DNA from: Bacteroidota bacterium
Lineage (GTDB): Bacteria > Bacteroidota > Bacteroidia > NS11-12g > UBA955
DNA length: 43,760 nt
Assembly (NCBI GenBank): GCA_016868785.1
Contig: VGFS01000016.1
Span: forward strand, 1-43,760
Reading direction: 5' to 3'
Shown: positions 26,347 through 35,832 of the stretch, in pieces
Numbering within the stretch: position 1 is the stretch's first letter
Layout: each line of letters begins with the position of its first letter
Made by a program: the position numbers and the translations under genes
The notes under the pieces: generated by a model
What the model was told of the DNA's origin: nothing
Databases searched by the model: none
The model's input: only the letters and a program-made list of their open reading frames with translations

Positions 26347-26989
26347 GTTCTGAATCGCCGATGGTATATCGATGGGTGCAGTAATTGACCCATTCATCAT
26401 CGCGATTGGAAGCAATGATGAGGCCCCTTTGGCCTAAGTGGTTTTCAATCAAAGTTTTATACAGTTCGCTACCCGCTGCGTCGAGGTTGGTTAGTGGCTC
26501 ATCCAGTATCACCAAAGATTGATTCCCCAGCAGGGCAGAACACAATTTTACCCGTTGTTTCATTCCAGAAGAGAAGGTAAGCAGCTGCTTTGATACAGTG
26601 GATTTTGCGAAACCACACAGCTCTAAAATTGATGTCAGCGATACCGATTTTTGAAAGCCTTTTATTTGTTGATGAAATTCAAACCACTCTGCCAAAGTAA
26701 ACTCCTCAGGGAGCTCCATCCCCGGTGAGGCCAAGGATATGTGCTTGTGCCAAAAGGTTTGTGGTAAGGATTTTCCGTTTGAATCATGCCAAGTGATTCG
26801 TCCTTCCGTTGGATCGGTCTGTCCGGCCAGCATCAACGTAAATGTAGATTTACCAGCGCCGTTTGCACCCAAAATAGCCAGCTTCAAAGGCGCTTGGTTC
26901 TCAGAAAGTACAGGGATGGTTAAATTTATCCCTTGAAATAGCCAAGTCCGATGATAGTTTTTTCCGCAGTTGTTGAGTGTTATATACAT
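26333..26989 (-). CDS. ABC transporter ATP-binding protein, no permease nearby
   Basis: 218 residues with all core ATPase motifs: Walker A GANGAGKST at about 41-49, a signature FSSGMKQR (a variant of LSGGQ), Walker B LVILDEP, and the D loop NLDA. No permease gene lies next to it. It starts 2 nt after lpxA and is the last gene of the lipid A operon. It could power an ABC exporter encoded elsewhere; the substrate cannot be named. Confidence 0.88.
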   Translation of the reverse strand: MYITLNNCGKNYHRTWLFQGINLTIPVLSENQAPLKLAILGANGAGKSTFTLMLAGQTDPTEGRITWHDSNGKSLPQTFWHKHISLASPGMELPEEFTLAEWFEFHQQIKGFQKSVSLTSILELCGFAKSTVSKQLLTFSSGMKQRVKLCSALLGNQSLVILDEPLTNLDAAGSELYKTLIENHLGQRGLIIASNRDDEWVNYCTHRYTIGDSELRAV

Positions 26990-26991
26990 CG

Positions 26992-27774
26992 TTATTTGGC
27001 GATGTAGCCTTTCATTATACCACGATCAGATTCTTTGATGAACTGGAGAATCTCATCTCTCTCAGTTGTAGGCGAGAATTCTGTCTCAATAATCTTTATC
27101 GCTTTTGCCGTGTTGTATCCTTTAACAAACAAGGTGCGATAAATGTCCTGGATTTCGGTAATTTTCTCAGTGGTGAAATCTCGTCTGCGCAAACCCACAC
27201 TGTTTACTCCCTCGTAACTCAGTGGTTCCCGAGCCGCTTTGGTATAAGGTGGAACATCTTTTCTAACCAAAGAGCCACCGCTAATCATGGCGTGGCGACC
27301 GATTTTTACAAATTGATGTACCAATGCGGCACCACCTAAAATCGCCCATTCACCGACAGTGACGTGCCCTGCAACTTGAACACTATTGGCTAAAATACAA
27401 TAATCCTCAACAACAACATCGTGTGCCAAGTGAACATAAGCCATCAACAAAACATTGTTTCCCACCTTGGTTACACCGGAAGCCTTTGTGCCTTTGTTGA
27501 TGGTGACATACTCCCTGATGGTGGTGTTGTTACCAATGACAGTAAGGGTTTCTTCACCATCGAACTTCAAATCTTGGGGAATGGCACCGATGGACGCACC
27601 AGGGAAAATTCGACATCCTTTACCGATGCGGGTCCCTTTGAATATAGTGGCTCCCGACATCACATGAGTTCCCTCGCCAATTTCAACATCCGCATGAATG
27701 GTGACAAATGGATCAATGATCACGTGGTCTGAAATTTTCGCTGACGGATGTACGTAGGCTAATGGTTGAATCAT
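26992..27774 (-). CDS. lpxA: UDP-GlcNAc O-acyltransferase
   Basis: 260 residues; first step of lipid A synthesis, moving a 3-hydroxyacyl chain from ACP to UDP-GlcNAc. The first 190 residues are hexapeptide repeats of a left-handed beta helix (for example IDPFVTIHADVEIGEGTHV). The catalytic His lies in YVHLAHDVVVEDYC. The C-terminal helical part begins with VGLRRRDF. Part of lpxD-lpxC/fabZ-lpxA. Confidence 0.95.
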   Translation of the reverse strand: MIQPLAYVHPSAKISDHVIIDPFVTIHADVEIGEGTHVMSGATIFKGTRIGKGCRIFPGASIGAIPQDLKFDGEETLTVIGNNTTIREYVTINKGTKASGVTKVGNNVLLMAYVHLAHDVVVEDYCILANSVQVAGHVTVGEWAILGGAALVHQFVKIGRHAMISGGSLVRKDVPPYTKAAREPLSYEGVNSVGLRRRDFTTEKITEIQDIYRTLFVKGYNTAKAIKIIETEFSPTTERDEILQFIKESDRGIMKGYIAK

Positions 27775-27808
27775 TTTAGGTTATTTATTTCAATCCTTGA
27801 GTTGCGAA

Positions 27809-29218
27809 TTACGAGATTTTTACGATTTGAGCCATCATTTCCGACTCACAAACCAATTTTTCACCGACCCATGCACGACCTTTCATCATACATAAACCAC
27901 GTCGCACGGGTTCCATCAATTCCAATTTCATGATCATGGTATCTCCAGGAACCACTTTGTCCTTGAATTTTGCATTGTCGATTTTCAAGAAATAAGTACC
28001 ATAATTTTCTGGATCTTCCACAGTGCTTAGTACCAAAATACCGCCGCATTGTGCCATCGCTTCCAGCTGAAGCACACCAGGCATGATGGGGTCTCCGGGG
28101 AAATGCCCGTTGAAAAATGGTTGGTCGTAGGTGATGTTTTTGATGCCCACAACCGAAGTCTCGGTTTTGGCAATGATTTTATCTACCAATAAGAATGGAT
28201 GAGCATGTGGCAACATCTTCATCACATCTTTCGTGGCATACAATGGCTTTACATTGGGGTTGTAATAAGGAACGCCATCTTGTTTTCTGCGGAGTTCTTT
28301 CTTCATCACCTGTTTGATTTTTTTCGCAAACGCTACATTGCTTGCGTGACCCGGTCTAGCAGCCATGATTTGTCCTTTTATTGGCATTCCTACCAAAGCC
28401 AAGTCACCAATCATATCCAACAATTTGTGTCGAGCAGGTTCATTTTGGAACCGCAAATCCAAATTGTTCAAAATACCATGTTGCGTAACTTCTACTTTCG
28501 GTTTGTTGAAAACATTGGCCAATCGATCCAATTCATCTTGCTCAACATCGCGATCTACCACCACAATGGCGTTATTTAAATCGCCGCCTTTGATTAAGTT
28601 GTTGTTAAGCAAATATTCCAATTCATGCAAAAAGCAAAATGTTCTGCAAGGGCTGATTTCCTGTTTGAATTCCGACATGTTGGTAATTGCTGCATGCTGA
28701 CTTCCCAAAATGGGGGAGTTGTAATCAACCATGACCGTGAGTCGATAATCATTTACAGGCATTGCGATAATTTCTACTTTATTTTCCTCATCCGTAAAGT
28801 TGATGTTGTAAGGAATTTCGAAATACTCTCTCTCACCTTCCAATTCTACCAATTCGCAAGCCTCAATAACTTCTACGAAAGGTCTGCTGCTTCCATCCAT
28901 GATGGGCATTTCAGGTCCGTCGATATCAATCAAACAATTGTCAACTTCCATTCCTACAAGGGCCGCGAGCACATGTTCAACCGTGGAAACGGATGCGCCA
29001 TTTTTTGTGAGCGTAGTGCCGCGCGATGTATCGGTAACCAAGTCGCAATCCGCCTCGATAATGGGGGAGCCCTCAAGATCGGTGCGACGGAATTTATAGC
29101 CGTGATTTTCTGGAGCAGGATTCAAAGTAAGGTTTACGTTGGCTCCTGTATGAAGTCCAACACCCGAGATATGAATGGGTGATTTGAGCGTAGTTTGTTT
29201 TGGGTTAAGTTGATTCAT
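27809..29218 (-). CDS. lpxC/fabZ: Fused LpxC deacetylase / FabZ dehydratase
   Basis: 469 residues with two enzymes in one chain, a hallmark of Bacteroidota. Residues 1-300 are LpxC: zinc ligands His82 (STVEHVLAAL), His264 and Asp268 (ARHKLLDMIGD), catalytic Glu81. Residues about 325-469 are FabZ: HPFLLVDKI, then His372 in GHFPGDP and Glu386 in LEAMAQ. The first removes acetate from the UDP-acyl-GlcNAc, the second dehydrates 3-hydroxyacyl-ACP, so both act on the same acyl pool. 3 nt after lpxD. Confidence 0.97.
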   Translation of the reverse strand: MNQLNPKQTTLKSPIHISGVGLHTGANVNLTLNPAPENHGYKFRRTDLEGSPIIEADCDLVTDTSRGTTLTKNGASVSTVEHVLAALVGMEVDNCLIDIDGPEMPIMDGSSRPFVEVIEACELVELEGEREYFEIPYNINFTDEENKVEIIAMPVNDYRLTVMVDYNSPILGSQHAAITNMSEFKQEISPCRTFCFLHELEYLLNNNLIKGGDLNNAIVVVDRDVEQDELDRLANVFNKPKVEVTQHGILNNLDLRFQNEPARHKLLDMIGDLALVGMPIKGQIMAARPGHASNVAFAKKIKQVMKKELRRKQDGVPYYNPNVKPLYATKDVMKMLPHAHPFLLVDKIIAKTETSVVGIKNITYDQPFFNGHFPGDPIMPGVLQLEAMAQCGGILVLSTVEDPENYGTYFLKIDNAKFKDKVVPGDTMIMKLELMEPVRRGLCMMKGRAWVGEKLVCESEMMAQIVKIS

Positions 29219-29221
29219 CGA

Positions 29222-30259
29222 TTATTCTCCTGATTTTAAACGCGTAATTTCTTCTTTCATGGCTGCGATTTCTTTTATGAGTTCCGGAATTCTTCGGGTA
29301 CTTGCTACTGATTTAAGGTAAGTTCTCACATCTGTGGCTGGGGTACCAGTAAGTTTTTGGTTTGATTCGGTCACGTTCCCGGTAATGCCACCTTGTCCAC
29401 CTACACTTGTATGTGAAGCGATGGTTAAATGTCCAGCAACGCCCACTTGTCCGCCAAATTGAGAATAAGCACCCACTTTTGTGCTACCTGCGATTCCCGT
29501 TTGAGCGGCCAACACCGTATGCTCGCCAACCTCCACGTTGTGAGCGATTTGAACTAGGTTGTCCAGTTTTGTGCCCGTTTTAATGATCGTGCTTCCCATT
29601 GTGGCTCTATCTATACTACAATTACTGCCAATCTCTACCCAATCTTCTAGGATAACATTTCCTATTTGGGGGATTTTCATGTATTTCCCCTTGACGGGAG
29701 CAAAGCCAAAGCCATCGCCGCCAATGACACTACCCGCTTGTACAACACAGTGATTGCCAATCCTACAATCAGCATAAACAACCACGTTGGGATACAGCAA
29801 AGTATGATCTCCCAACACTACGTTTCTGCCCAAGTAAACGCCGGGATAGATCACACAATGGTTGCCAATTTTGGCGCCTTCTTCTACATAAGCGGTGGCG
29901 GCAATGTGAACCCCTTGTCCGATTGTAACCGAAAGATGTATGTGTTTCGATTCGATACCCTCACGATGCACATTGGGATTAAAATGGTTGGTAAGGACAG
30001 TACAAAACGCAAAATAGGGATTGGCATGTTCAATTAACACCGATGAAACCGGTTGCTGTGGAACAAATCCTTGGGGTACGATAACAGCACCACACTGCGT
30101 TTGATAAAGAGATTGTTCATATTTCGGATTTGAGAAAAATCCCAATGAGTGCGCTCCGCCTTCTTCCAATTTGGCCGCATTTTCAATGGCCACCTCAGGT
30201 TGATTTGGGGAGATATTACCGCCAATTTCTTTCGCTATGCGTGTGGTAGTTAATATCAT
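29222..30259 (-). CDS. lpxD: UDP-3-O-acylglucosamine N-acyltransferase
   Basis: 345 residues from the ATG at 30259 (MILTTTRIAKEIGG), the usual N terminus of the family; the frame stays open to 30322. An N-terminal uridine-binding domain of about 100 residues is followed by hexapeptide repeats and a C-terminal helix (RIPELIKEIAAMKEEITRLK). The catalytic His is in LVQIAHNVEVGEH. First gene of the lipid A operon; a shortened box TATTTTG (30269-30275, minus strand) lies 9 nt upstream. Confidence 0.95.
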   Translation of the reverse strand: MILTTTRIAKEIGGNISPNQPEVAIENAAKLEEGGAHSLGFFSNPKYEQSLYQTQCGAVIVPQGFVPQQPVSSVLIEHANPYFAFCTVLTNHFNPNVHREGIESKHIHLSVTIGQGVHIAATAYVEEGAKIGNHCVIYPGVYLGRNVVLGDHTLLYPNVVVYADCRIGNHCVVQAGSVIGGDGFGFAPVKGKYMKIPQIGNVILEDWVEIGSNCSIDRATMGSTIIKTGTKLDNLVQIAHNVEVGEHTVLAAQTGIAGSTKVGAYSQFGGQVGVAGHLTIASHTSVGGQGGITGNVTESNQKLTGTPATDVRTYLKSVASTRRIPELIKEIAAMKEEITRLKSGE

Positions 30260-30404
30260 TTGTGGATGCAAAATAACACCAAACTGACAAAACACCCATG
30301 GATTGGGCATAGAAACCCACAATTCGTGGATGAAAATCGCACATTCGCACTTAGATTGAAATTTTCTTTCTATTTTGGCCGATAGATATTTAACGATTGA
30401 ACCA

Positions 30405-32396
30405 ATGAATGTAAAAGAAGATCAAATGTATTCCGATAAATCACATCCCAAAGGGTTGTATGTTTTGTTCGTGACGGAAATGTGGGAACGCTTCAGTTAT
30501 TACGGTATGCGGGCGCTTTTCGTATTGTTTATGACGAAAGCCTTATTGTTCGATAAAGCGCTGGGTTCCGAAATCTACGGTAGTTACACCGGTTTGGTTT
30601 ATTTAACTCCCTTGTTGGGTGGTTATATGGCCGATCGCTATTGGGGAAACAGAAAATCCATCATCATTGGTGGTGTTTTAATGGCTATCGGACAGTTATT
30701 CATGTTCTTCGCGGGTACCTATTATCAAGAGGTGAATATTGCCGCCCCATTGATGTTTACCGGGTTGGGATTCTTGATTATTGGTAACGGTTTCTTTAAG
30801 CCCAATATCTCTACGATGGTTGGACAATTGTATCCAGCGGGGGATAAGCGCGTGGATTCAGCCTTTACCATATTTTATATGGGTATCAACCTTGGTGCTT
30901 TCATTGCTCCTTTGCTTTGTGGTTATTTGGGCGATACCGGCAATGCCGCTGACTTCCGTTGGGGTTTCATGACCGCTTGTTTGGGCATGTGTGTGAGCTT
31001 GATTTTGTTCATCACCCTCAAAAACAAGTACATCGTTACTCCCGATGGAGAACAAATTGGTGAAAAACCCAACTCCGCCAGAGAAGTAATAACCAATACC
31101 GAAGCAACCCCAATGAATTACACCGCTATGGGCATTTGGGTGGCTGTATTTGGCGTATTGTTGTATTTGTTCCGTTTCCAAGCCGAAATGGATTGGATTG
31201 GGTCTTTCATTTTCGCTTTGACAATAGCAGCTCCCGGTTATATTATTACTGACCCTACCTTGAGCAAAGTTGAACGTCAGCGTATTTGGGTTATCTTCAT
31301 CGCAGCATTTTTCGTAATATTCTTTTGGGCTGCTTTTGAACAGGCCGGTGCTTCATTGACCTATTTTGCGGAAGAGCAAACCAATCGTGAATTGTTTGGT
31401 GAAACCATTCCAACGTCTTATTTCCAGAGTATCAATGCGGTAGCCATTGTGATATTCGCACCATTGTTTGTATGGTTGTGGGGATGGATGGGTAAAAAGA
31501 ACATGGAACCTGCCTCTCCATTCAAACAGGCTTTGGGATTGTTTTTATTGGCCATGGGTTATTTGGTCATCGCATTCGGAGTAAAAGGCATTGATCCTAG
31601 TACCAAGTTGAGCATGGTTTGGTTGGTGTCGTTGTACACAATCCACACATTTGGAGAATTGTGTTTGTCGCCCATCGGTCTATCCATGGTGAACAAATTG
31701 GCTCCGGTGAAATTGGCGTCTTTGTTGATGGGTGTTTGGTTTTTATCTACCGCCGCTGCCAACAAGTTTGCGGGTACATTAAGTGCATTGTACCCCGAAG
31801 AAGTAAAAATGGAAAAACGCTATGCTGTAAAAGCCGATGCTTCAGTGATGGCCGTATTTGCAAACAATACATTTGATACCAATATATGGAAAGCCGATCC
31901 AAAAGGCACCTATGCATTGAATACCGCCACGGTGAAAACGGTGAAAGCTGCAGATACCAAAACAGATTCAGTGGTAGCATTTGCTGTGAATACATCAGGG
32001 ATGTCAGACAGCGTTAAATATACCCGTGATTCTGCTTGTATGTCGAGCGGAAAATGCCCCATGCACAGCACAGTTAAAGCCAATATTTCTGTCTTCCACT
32101 TGAAAGTAATTAAGTCAAATAATAAATATTTCGATCGTGCCTTGTTGTTGAACGACACAACACTGGTTACACACGATTCTGTGGATGTTGTTACTACCGT
32201 AAATGGGGTGAAAACTGCTTCAAAAGAAGAGCGATTGCAGACATGGAATTTGAAACCTGCCAAACCAACCTTCTTTGTTAAGATTGAAACCCTCTATGAT
32301 TTTTTCATGTTGTTCGTATTCATGGCCGGAGCCGCTTCTGTGGTTTTGTTCATATTGAGCGGACGCTTGTTGAAAATGATGAATGGTGTAAGATAA
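30405..32396 (+). CDS. POT/PTR2 family proton-coupled peptide transporter with extra domain
   Basis: 663 residues from the ATG at 30405. The start region HPKGLYVLFVTEMWERFSYYGMRALFVLF, the GGYMADRYWG loop and FYMGINLGAFIAPLLCGYLGD are POT signatures, so it imports di- or tripeptides with protons. Bacterial POTs have about 500 residues; here about 155 residues (roughly 465-620) are inserted before the last membrane helix. The insert is polar, Thr/Val/Lys-rich, and holds ACMSSGKCPMH, a Cys-x5-Cys-Pro-Met-His motif. It ends in a last helix around FFMLFVFMAGAASVVLF. A box TATTTTGG lies 26 nt upstream. Confidence 0.88.
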   Translation: MNVKEDQMYSDKSHPKGLYVLFVTEMWERFSYYGMRALFVLFMTKALLFDKALGSEIYGSYTGLVYLTPLLGGYMADRYWGNRKSIIIGGVLMAIGQLFMFFAGTYYQEVNIAAPLMFTGLGFLIIGNGFFKPNISTMVGQLYPAGDKRVDSAFTIFYMGINLGAFIAPLLCGYLGDTGNAADFRWGFMTACLGMCVSLILFITLKNKYIVTPDGEQIGEKPNSAREVITNTEATPMNYTAMGIWVAVFGVLLYLFRFQAEMDWIGSFIFALTIAAPGYIITDPTLSKVERQRIWVIFIAAFFVIFFWAAFEQAGASLTYFAEEQTNRELFGETIPTSYFQSINAVAIVIFAPLFVWLWGWMGKKNMEPASPFKQALGLFLLAMGYLVIAFGVKGIDPSTKLSMVWLVSLYTIHTFGELCLSPIGLSMVNKLAPVKLASLLMGVWFLSTAAANKFAGTLSALYPEEVKMEKRYAVKADASVMAVFANNTFDTNIWKADPKGTYALNTATVKTVKAADTKTDSVVAFAVNTSGMSDSVKYTRDSACMSSGKCPMHSTVKANISVFHLKVIKSNNKYFDRALLLNDTTLVTHDSVDVVTTVNGVKTASKEERLQTWNLKPAKPTFFVKIETLYDFFMLFVFMAGAASVVLFILSGRLLKMMNGVR

Positions 32397-32414
32397 AAGA
32401 TTCAGTATAAACTT

Positions 32415-32443
32415 AAAAAAGGCGGCCAATGGCCGCCTTTTTT
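32415..32443. terminator. Bidirectional terminator after POT gene
   Basis: GGCGGCC and GGCCGCC (7-bp GC stem, loop AAT) flanked by six A and six T, extending the stem to 13 bp. It ends the POT transcript; folC ends about 100 nt further on, converging. The rest of the gap (32444-32545) shows nothing convincing. Confidence 0.9.
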
Positions 32444-32545
32444 GTTTATAAAATAATCCTACACTGTTGCAATTGAAGAAAACCAATACCCCATACAACT
32501 GGGATGTTGAATTCAATAAACGCTAAAATGAAAATGAAGAAGAAC

Positions 32546-33805
32546 CTAACTTTCCAATGAAAGCAAATCGCCGACAACAAAAGTGCTACCTCCAATATAC
32601 ACGACATCAGCATCCGCACAAGCCATTTTTGCTGCCGCAAAGGCCTCGGCAACCGAATTGAAAGCCTCACCGATCAATCCCAACTGCTCAGCCTCTAACT
32701 TTAGTGATTGCGCGTCGAATCCCCTAATAACACTGGGCCTACAGAAGTAATACTTCGCGTTCTTGGGCAATAATCGCAAGATCTTTTGTCGGTCTTTATC
32801 GCTGACCATCCCCCAAACAAGGTGCAATTGTGCGCCCACCGGTTGCTGCTCTATTTGATGTTGCAACTGAGCCATGGTAAATCTCACCCCTGGCTCGTTA
32901 TGCGCAGTATCTGCTACAACCAAAGGCACAGTTTGAATGATTTCCCATCGCCCCCTAAAACCGGTAAATTTTGGAATCTCAGAGATACCCTCAAGAACCT
33001 TTGATCGTTTAATGGGTATCCACAAATCTTTCAAAGCTTCCAAAGCACAGGTAAAGGTTTGCAAATTCTCGCGTTGATAATCGCCCTGTAAACTCAATGA
33101 TCTATAAAAACCAACATCAACGGGTAAATCACTGTAAATACGCGCATGATTTTCATGGGCAATCGACATGATCTCTGCTTTGGGTTCATCGTCCATCGGA
33201 CCTATAACTACTGGAGTTCTAGGCTTGATGATACCCGCTTTTTCACGGGCAATCGCCGTAAGCGTGTCGCCCAGCATATCCATATGATCCCAGCCAATAT
33301 TGGTAATGACAGAAAGGATTGGTGAAATCACATTCGTGCTATCCAGTCTACCGCCCAAACCCACTTCGATGACCCCATAATCTGAGTCTTCTTTGTCAAA
33401 TTGATAAAAAGCCATAGCCACCGTTATCTCAAAGAAACTGGGTTGTATTGATAAAACATCATCGTAAACCAAATCCAAGAATTCTATGACCCTTTCCTCG
33501 GCAATACAGACGCCGTTGATTCGAATTCGCTCCCGAAAATCTACGAGATGTGGAGAGGTGTATAATCCGGTTTTAAAGCCATGGGCCGATAAAGTAGCCG
33601 CCAACATGCTGCTCACAGAACCTTTGCCATTGGTGCCAGCGACGTGAATCCATTTTCGATTTAAATGTGGATTGCCAATGCGCTCTAATAAGTCAACGGT
33701 ATTGGTCAAGTCTTTTTTGAAGGCCGCTTTGCCAATGTTTTGAAACATCGGTAGCTGCTTGTACATGAAGTCTAAAGCTTCAGGGTAGGAGGCGAACCTC
33801 GACAT
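32546..33805 (-). CDS. folC: Folylpolyglutamate / dihydrofolate synthase
   Basis: 419 residues from the ATG at 33805 (MSRFASYPEALDF), placed just after the stop of the TonB-like gene; the frame is open to 33856. Mur-ligase fold with the ATP loop AGTNGKGSVSSM at about 56-67, RERI.ING in the middle, and NIGWDHMDMLGDTL.AIAREKAGI. It joins glutamate to dihydropteroate and folates. Last gene of the leftward run barrel-SPOR-TonB-folC. Confidence 0.95.
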   Translation of the reverse strand: MSRFASYPEALDFMYKQLPMFQNIGKAAFKKDLTNTVDLLERIGNPHLNRKWIHVAGTNGKGSVSSMLAATLSAHGFKTGLYTSPHLVDFRERIRINGVCIAEERVIEFLDLVYDDVLSIQPSFFEITVAMAFYQFDKEDSDYGVIEVGLGGRLDSTNVISPILSVITNIGWDHMDMLGDTLTAIAREKAGIIKPRTPVVIGPMDDEPKAEIMSIAHENHARIYSDLPVDVGFYRSLSLQGDYQRENLQTFTCALEALKDLWIPIKRSKVLEGISEIPKFTGFRGRWEIIQTVPLVVADTAHNEPGVRFTMAQLQHQIEQQPVGAQLHLVWGMVSDKDRQKILRLLPKNAKYYFCRPSVIRGFDAQSLKLEAEQLGLIGEAFNSVAEAFAAAKMACADADVVYIGGSTFVVGDLLSLES

Positions 33806-33807
33806 GC

Positions 33808-34644
33808 TTAATAGGTTTTCTTTACGATTAGGGTAACCAATGCACTCTCGCCGCAACCATCGCCATTCTTCTCAAACTGAGATCGCTTTAAAAATTTGGT
33901 AAAAGTTGCAATCATATCGTCCTCAGAGCCATTCCATGTGGTACCGCTCACGTTCCATTCAATAACCTTCCAAGTGCCATCGCAATTTACCCGAACGCGG
34001 CCGATGATTTTGCCATAAGCATCCGTATTGGGGTTGTCAAAATCTGAGGACATGGAATACTTGGTGAATTTTGCGCTAAAATTGGCATTGCCCTTGTTGC
34101 TGGTTACGCGGTCGCCATAGTTTCCCGTAACGCCACCATTATTTCCACCTTTGCCAGAACCAGTACTGCCAACGCCACTTTTCACCCCGTTAGGATCGCC
34201 AACACCGCCTGTACCATTGCGCTTACCAATCTTTGTGAAATCTACCTTGATTTTGGGATTGTCGCTCGGCGGACGGTCAGAACTTGGTGGATCAATGGGA
34301 GGTAAACTGGGTGTTTCATGCTGAGCCTCGCTAGTGACAACGGGTCCAACACCACCGCTTTGTGGCTGATTGCTTGAAGGTCCTTCTGATGGCGCACCAC
34401 CCTGTGCTGGCGGAGTGGGCGATGGACCACCATCGTTGGGTCTACCCGCACTCACATCTTCAACCATTCCAAAGTCGAGAACCAACGAACCCTTTTTATT
34501 TTCAAAAGGAGGATTTGGTATTGAAATATGTACAAACCACAGCATCCCAAGAATAATGGCGGACGCCATAAGACTTATTACCCATGATACAGCCCGCTGG
34601 TTGGTTGTGGTGGTAAGGTTTTCTTCAATTTGATAATGCGCCAT
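33808..34644 (-). CDS. TonB-like energy transducer protein
   Basis: 278 residues from the ATG at 34644, 2 nt after the preceding stop. A short cytosolic N terminus, one membrane anchor (about 20-40), a long Pro/Gly/Ser/Asn-rich linker (about 65-190) and a C-terminal periplasmic domain of about 85 residues with GRVRVNCDGTW and ALVTLIVKKTY. This is the layout of TonB. Two Cys in the C-terminal domain could form a disulfide. No exbB or exbD is adjacent, so the identity rests on architecture. Confidence 0.65.
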   Translation of the reverse strand: MAHYQIEENLTTTTNQRAVSWVISLMASAIILGMLWFVHISIPNPPFENKKGSLVLDFGMVEDVSAGRPNDGGPSPTPPAQGGAPSEGPSSNQPQSGGVGPVVTSEAQHETPSLPPIDPPSSDRPPSDNPKIKVDFTKIGKRNGTGGVGDPNGVKSGVGSTGSGKGGNNGGVTGNYGDRVTSNKGNANFSAKFTKYSMSSDFDNPNTDAYGKIIGRVRVNCDGTWKVIEWNVSGTTWNGSEDDMIATFTKFLKRSQFEKNGDGCGESALVTLIVKKTY

Positions 34645-34646
34645 AT

Positions 34647-35801
34647 CTATTTCCAATCTAACGCCACATCAGATACAGATAATGTGCCGGTTGGCATATT
34701 TTTTATTGATTCAGCAAAGTGAGAAGCCCTTTCCTCATCAGAAAATTTGCCCAAAACCACCTTGTGTAAACTGCTTCTCTTTACCGATACCACACATGCA
34801 TCAATGCCCAATTTTTGCCATAAAAGACATTCCCTGTATGCCAGTTCTAAGGTGATATAGGAACCACCAAAAACGCTATACTTGCCTTTAAGGTTTAGCA
34901 GTGATTCATAAAACTTAGAAATACCCTCGGCACCCGTGCCATAATCTATGCTATGGGAATTACTACTGTTTGTGTCTACTTCCTCTTTGATGCTATGGAT
35001 TTCATTCGATAAATGGGCAGAAGGTTTGTGCTGAATCTGCTGGACCTGTGAGTCTTGGGGCATTAGGCTGGCTAGGTCTTGGCCAGAACTTACCGACCAG
35101 ATCTGTGCCACCGTCATCAAAATCCCCGCGCCGATGCTAATGATAGAAAAAGAAGCCGCCGCGCGCCACAACCAAGGCTGTGACCGCTTTGAAACTGTAA
35201 AGTTGCTATGTTGCTCCTCTTCAGTCAACAAAGGCATTTCCTCAGGTTGTATGGATGTACTTTGCGATACTTCTTCTGTTGTATTTGACGATCGTTCAAT
35301 TTCCAATGACGGAACATCGTTTGAGACAATAGACCCAATGGGAGAGGTGTGAGTGATTTGGGCATGCGAAACCTGGGCTTTCCATTGCCAATGAATGTTA
35401 GGCAGGCCAAAGGTTTGTAAACTCAAATTCAAGTTAGCATCGGCCAAGAAAAATAACTCACCCATTGGATTGCGGTGAAATGCACCCAATACCCCAAGTC
35501 GGAAGTTGCCATTTGATAATGTGACTTCCGTTATTTGGTTGCCAAAATCAATCAGTGATTGACTTGCCTGCTTAAATGAATAACCAAAATGTTCTTTGAG
35601 CGCATTGGCCACGAATCCGTCATCCTCTTTGATGTCGGCATTAAAATATATGCTGTGAGAGGCGGGTTTAATCTGCCCTGAGAATGGATTGGCGATGCCA
35701 AAGTTTTTACGAAGAATGAAGGATCCAAAGCCAGGAACTACTGCACACTCATGCTCGTGGAGAACATGGGAGATCGCAGCAACAACTGACTGAGCATTCA
35801 T
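34647..35801 (-). CDS. HU-CCDC81 / SPOR domain membrane protein
   Basis: 384 residues. Residues 1-115 match the tandem HU-like CCDC81 domains of Bacteroidota (ECAVVPGFGSFILR then ADIKEDDGFVANALKEHFG and GNFRLGVLGAFHRN). A Ser/Glu-rich stretch leads to one membrane helix near 210-230, then a linker and a C-terminal SPOR domain (about 305-380), which in other proteins binds glycan strands lacking peptide at division sites. It may link the division-site wall to an internal partner; that is inference. First or second gene of the run with tonB-like and folC. Confidence 0.8.
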   Translation of the reverse strand: MNAQSVVAAISHVLHEHECAVVPGFGSFILRKNFGIANPFSGQIKPASHSIYFNADIKEDDGFVANALKEHFGYSFKQASQSLIDFGNQITEVTLSNGNFRLGVLGAFHRNPMGELFFLADANLNLSLQTFGLPNIHWQWKAQVSHAQITHTSPIGSIVSNDVPSLEIERSSNTTEEVSQSTSIQPEEMPLLTEEEQHSNFTVSKRSQPWLWRAAASFSIISIGAGILMTVAQIWSVSSGQDLASLMPQDSQVQQIQHKPSAHLSNEIHSIKEEVDTNSSNSHSIDYGTGAEGISKFYESLLNLKGKYSVFGGSYITLELAYRECLLWQKLGIDACVVSVKRSSLHKVVLGKFSDEERASHFAESIKNMPTGTLSVSDVALDWK

Positions 35802-35832
35802 ACCTACAATATTACACGTTTTTTGGGATATT

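Noticed and set aside
28625-29182. 185-codon plus-strand frame
   Set aside because: Antisense to the lpxC part of the fused gene, without a protein-like composition or start signals; a shadow of the real gene.
32446-32670. Small hydrophobic minus-strand frame after folC
   Set aside because: Its first half is folC read in another frame; the hydrophobic tail in the gap alone has no start codon context.
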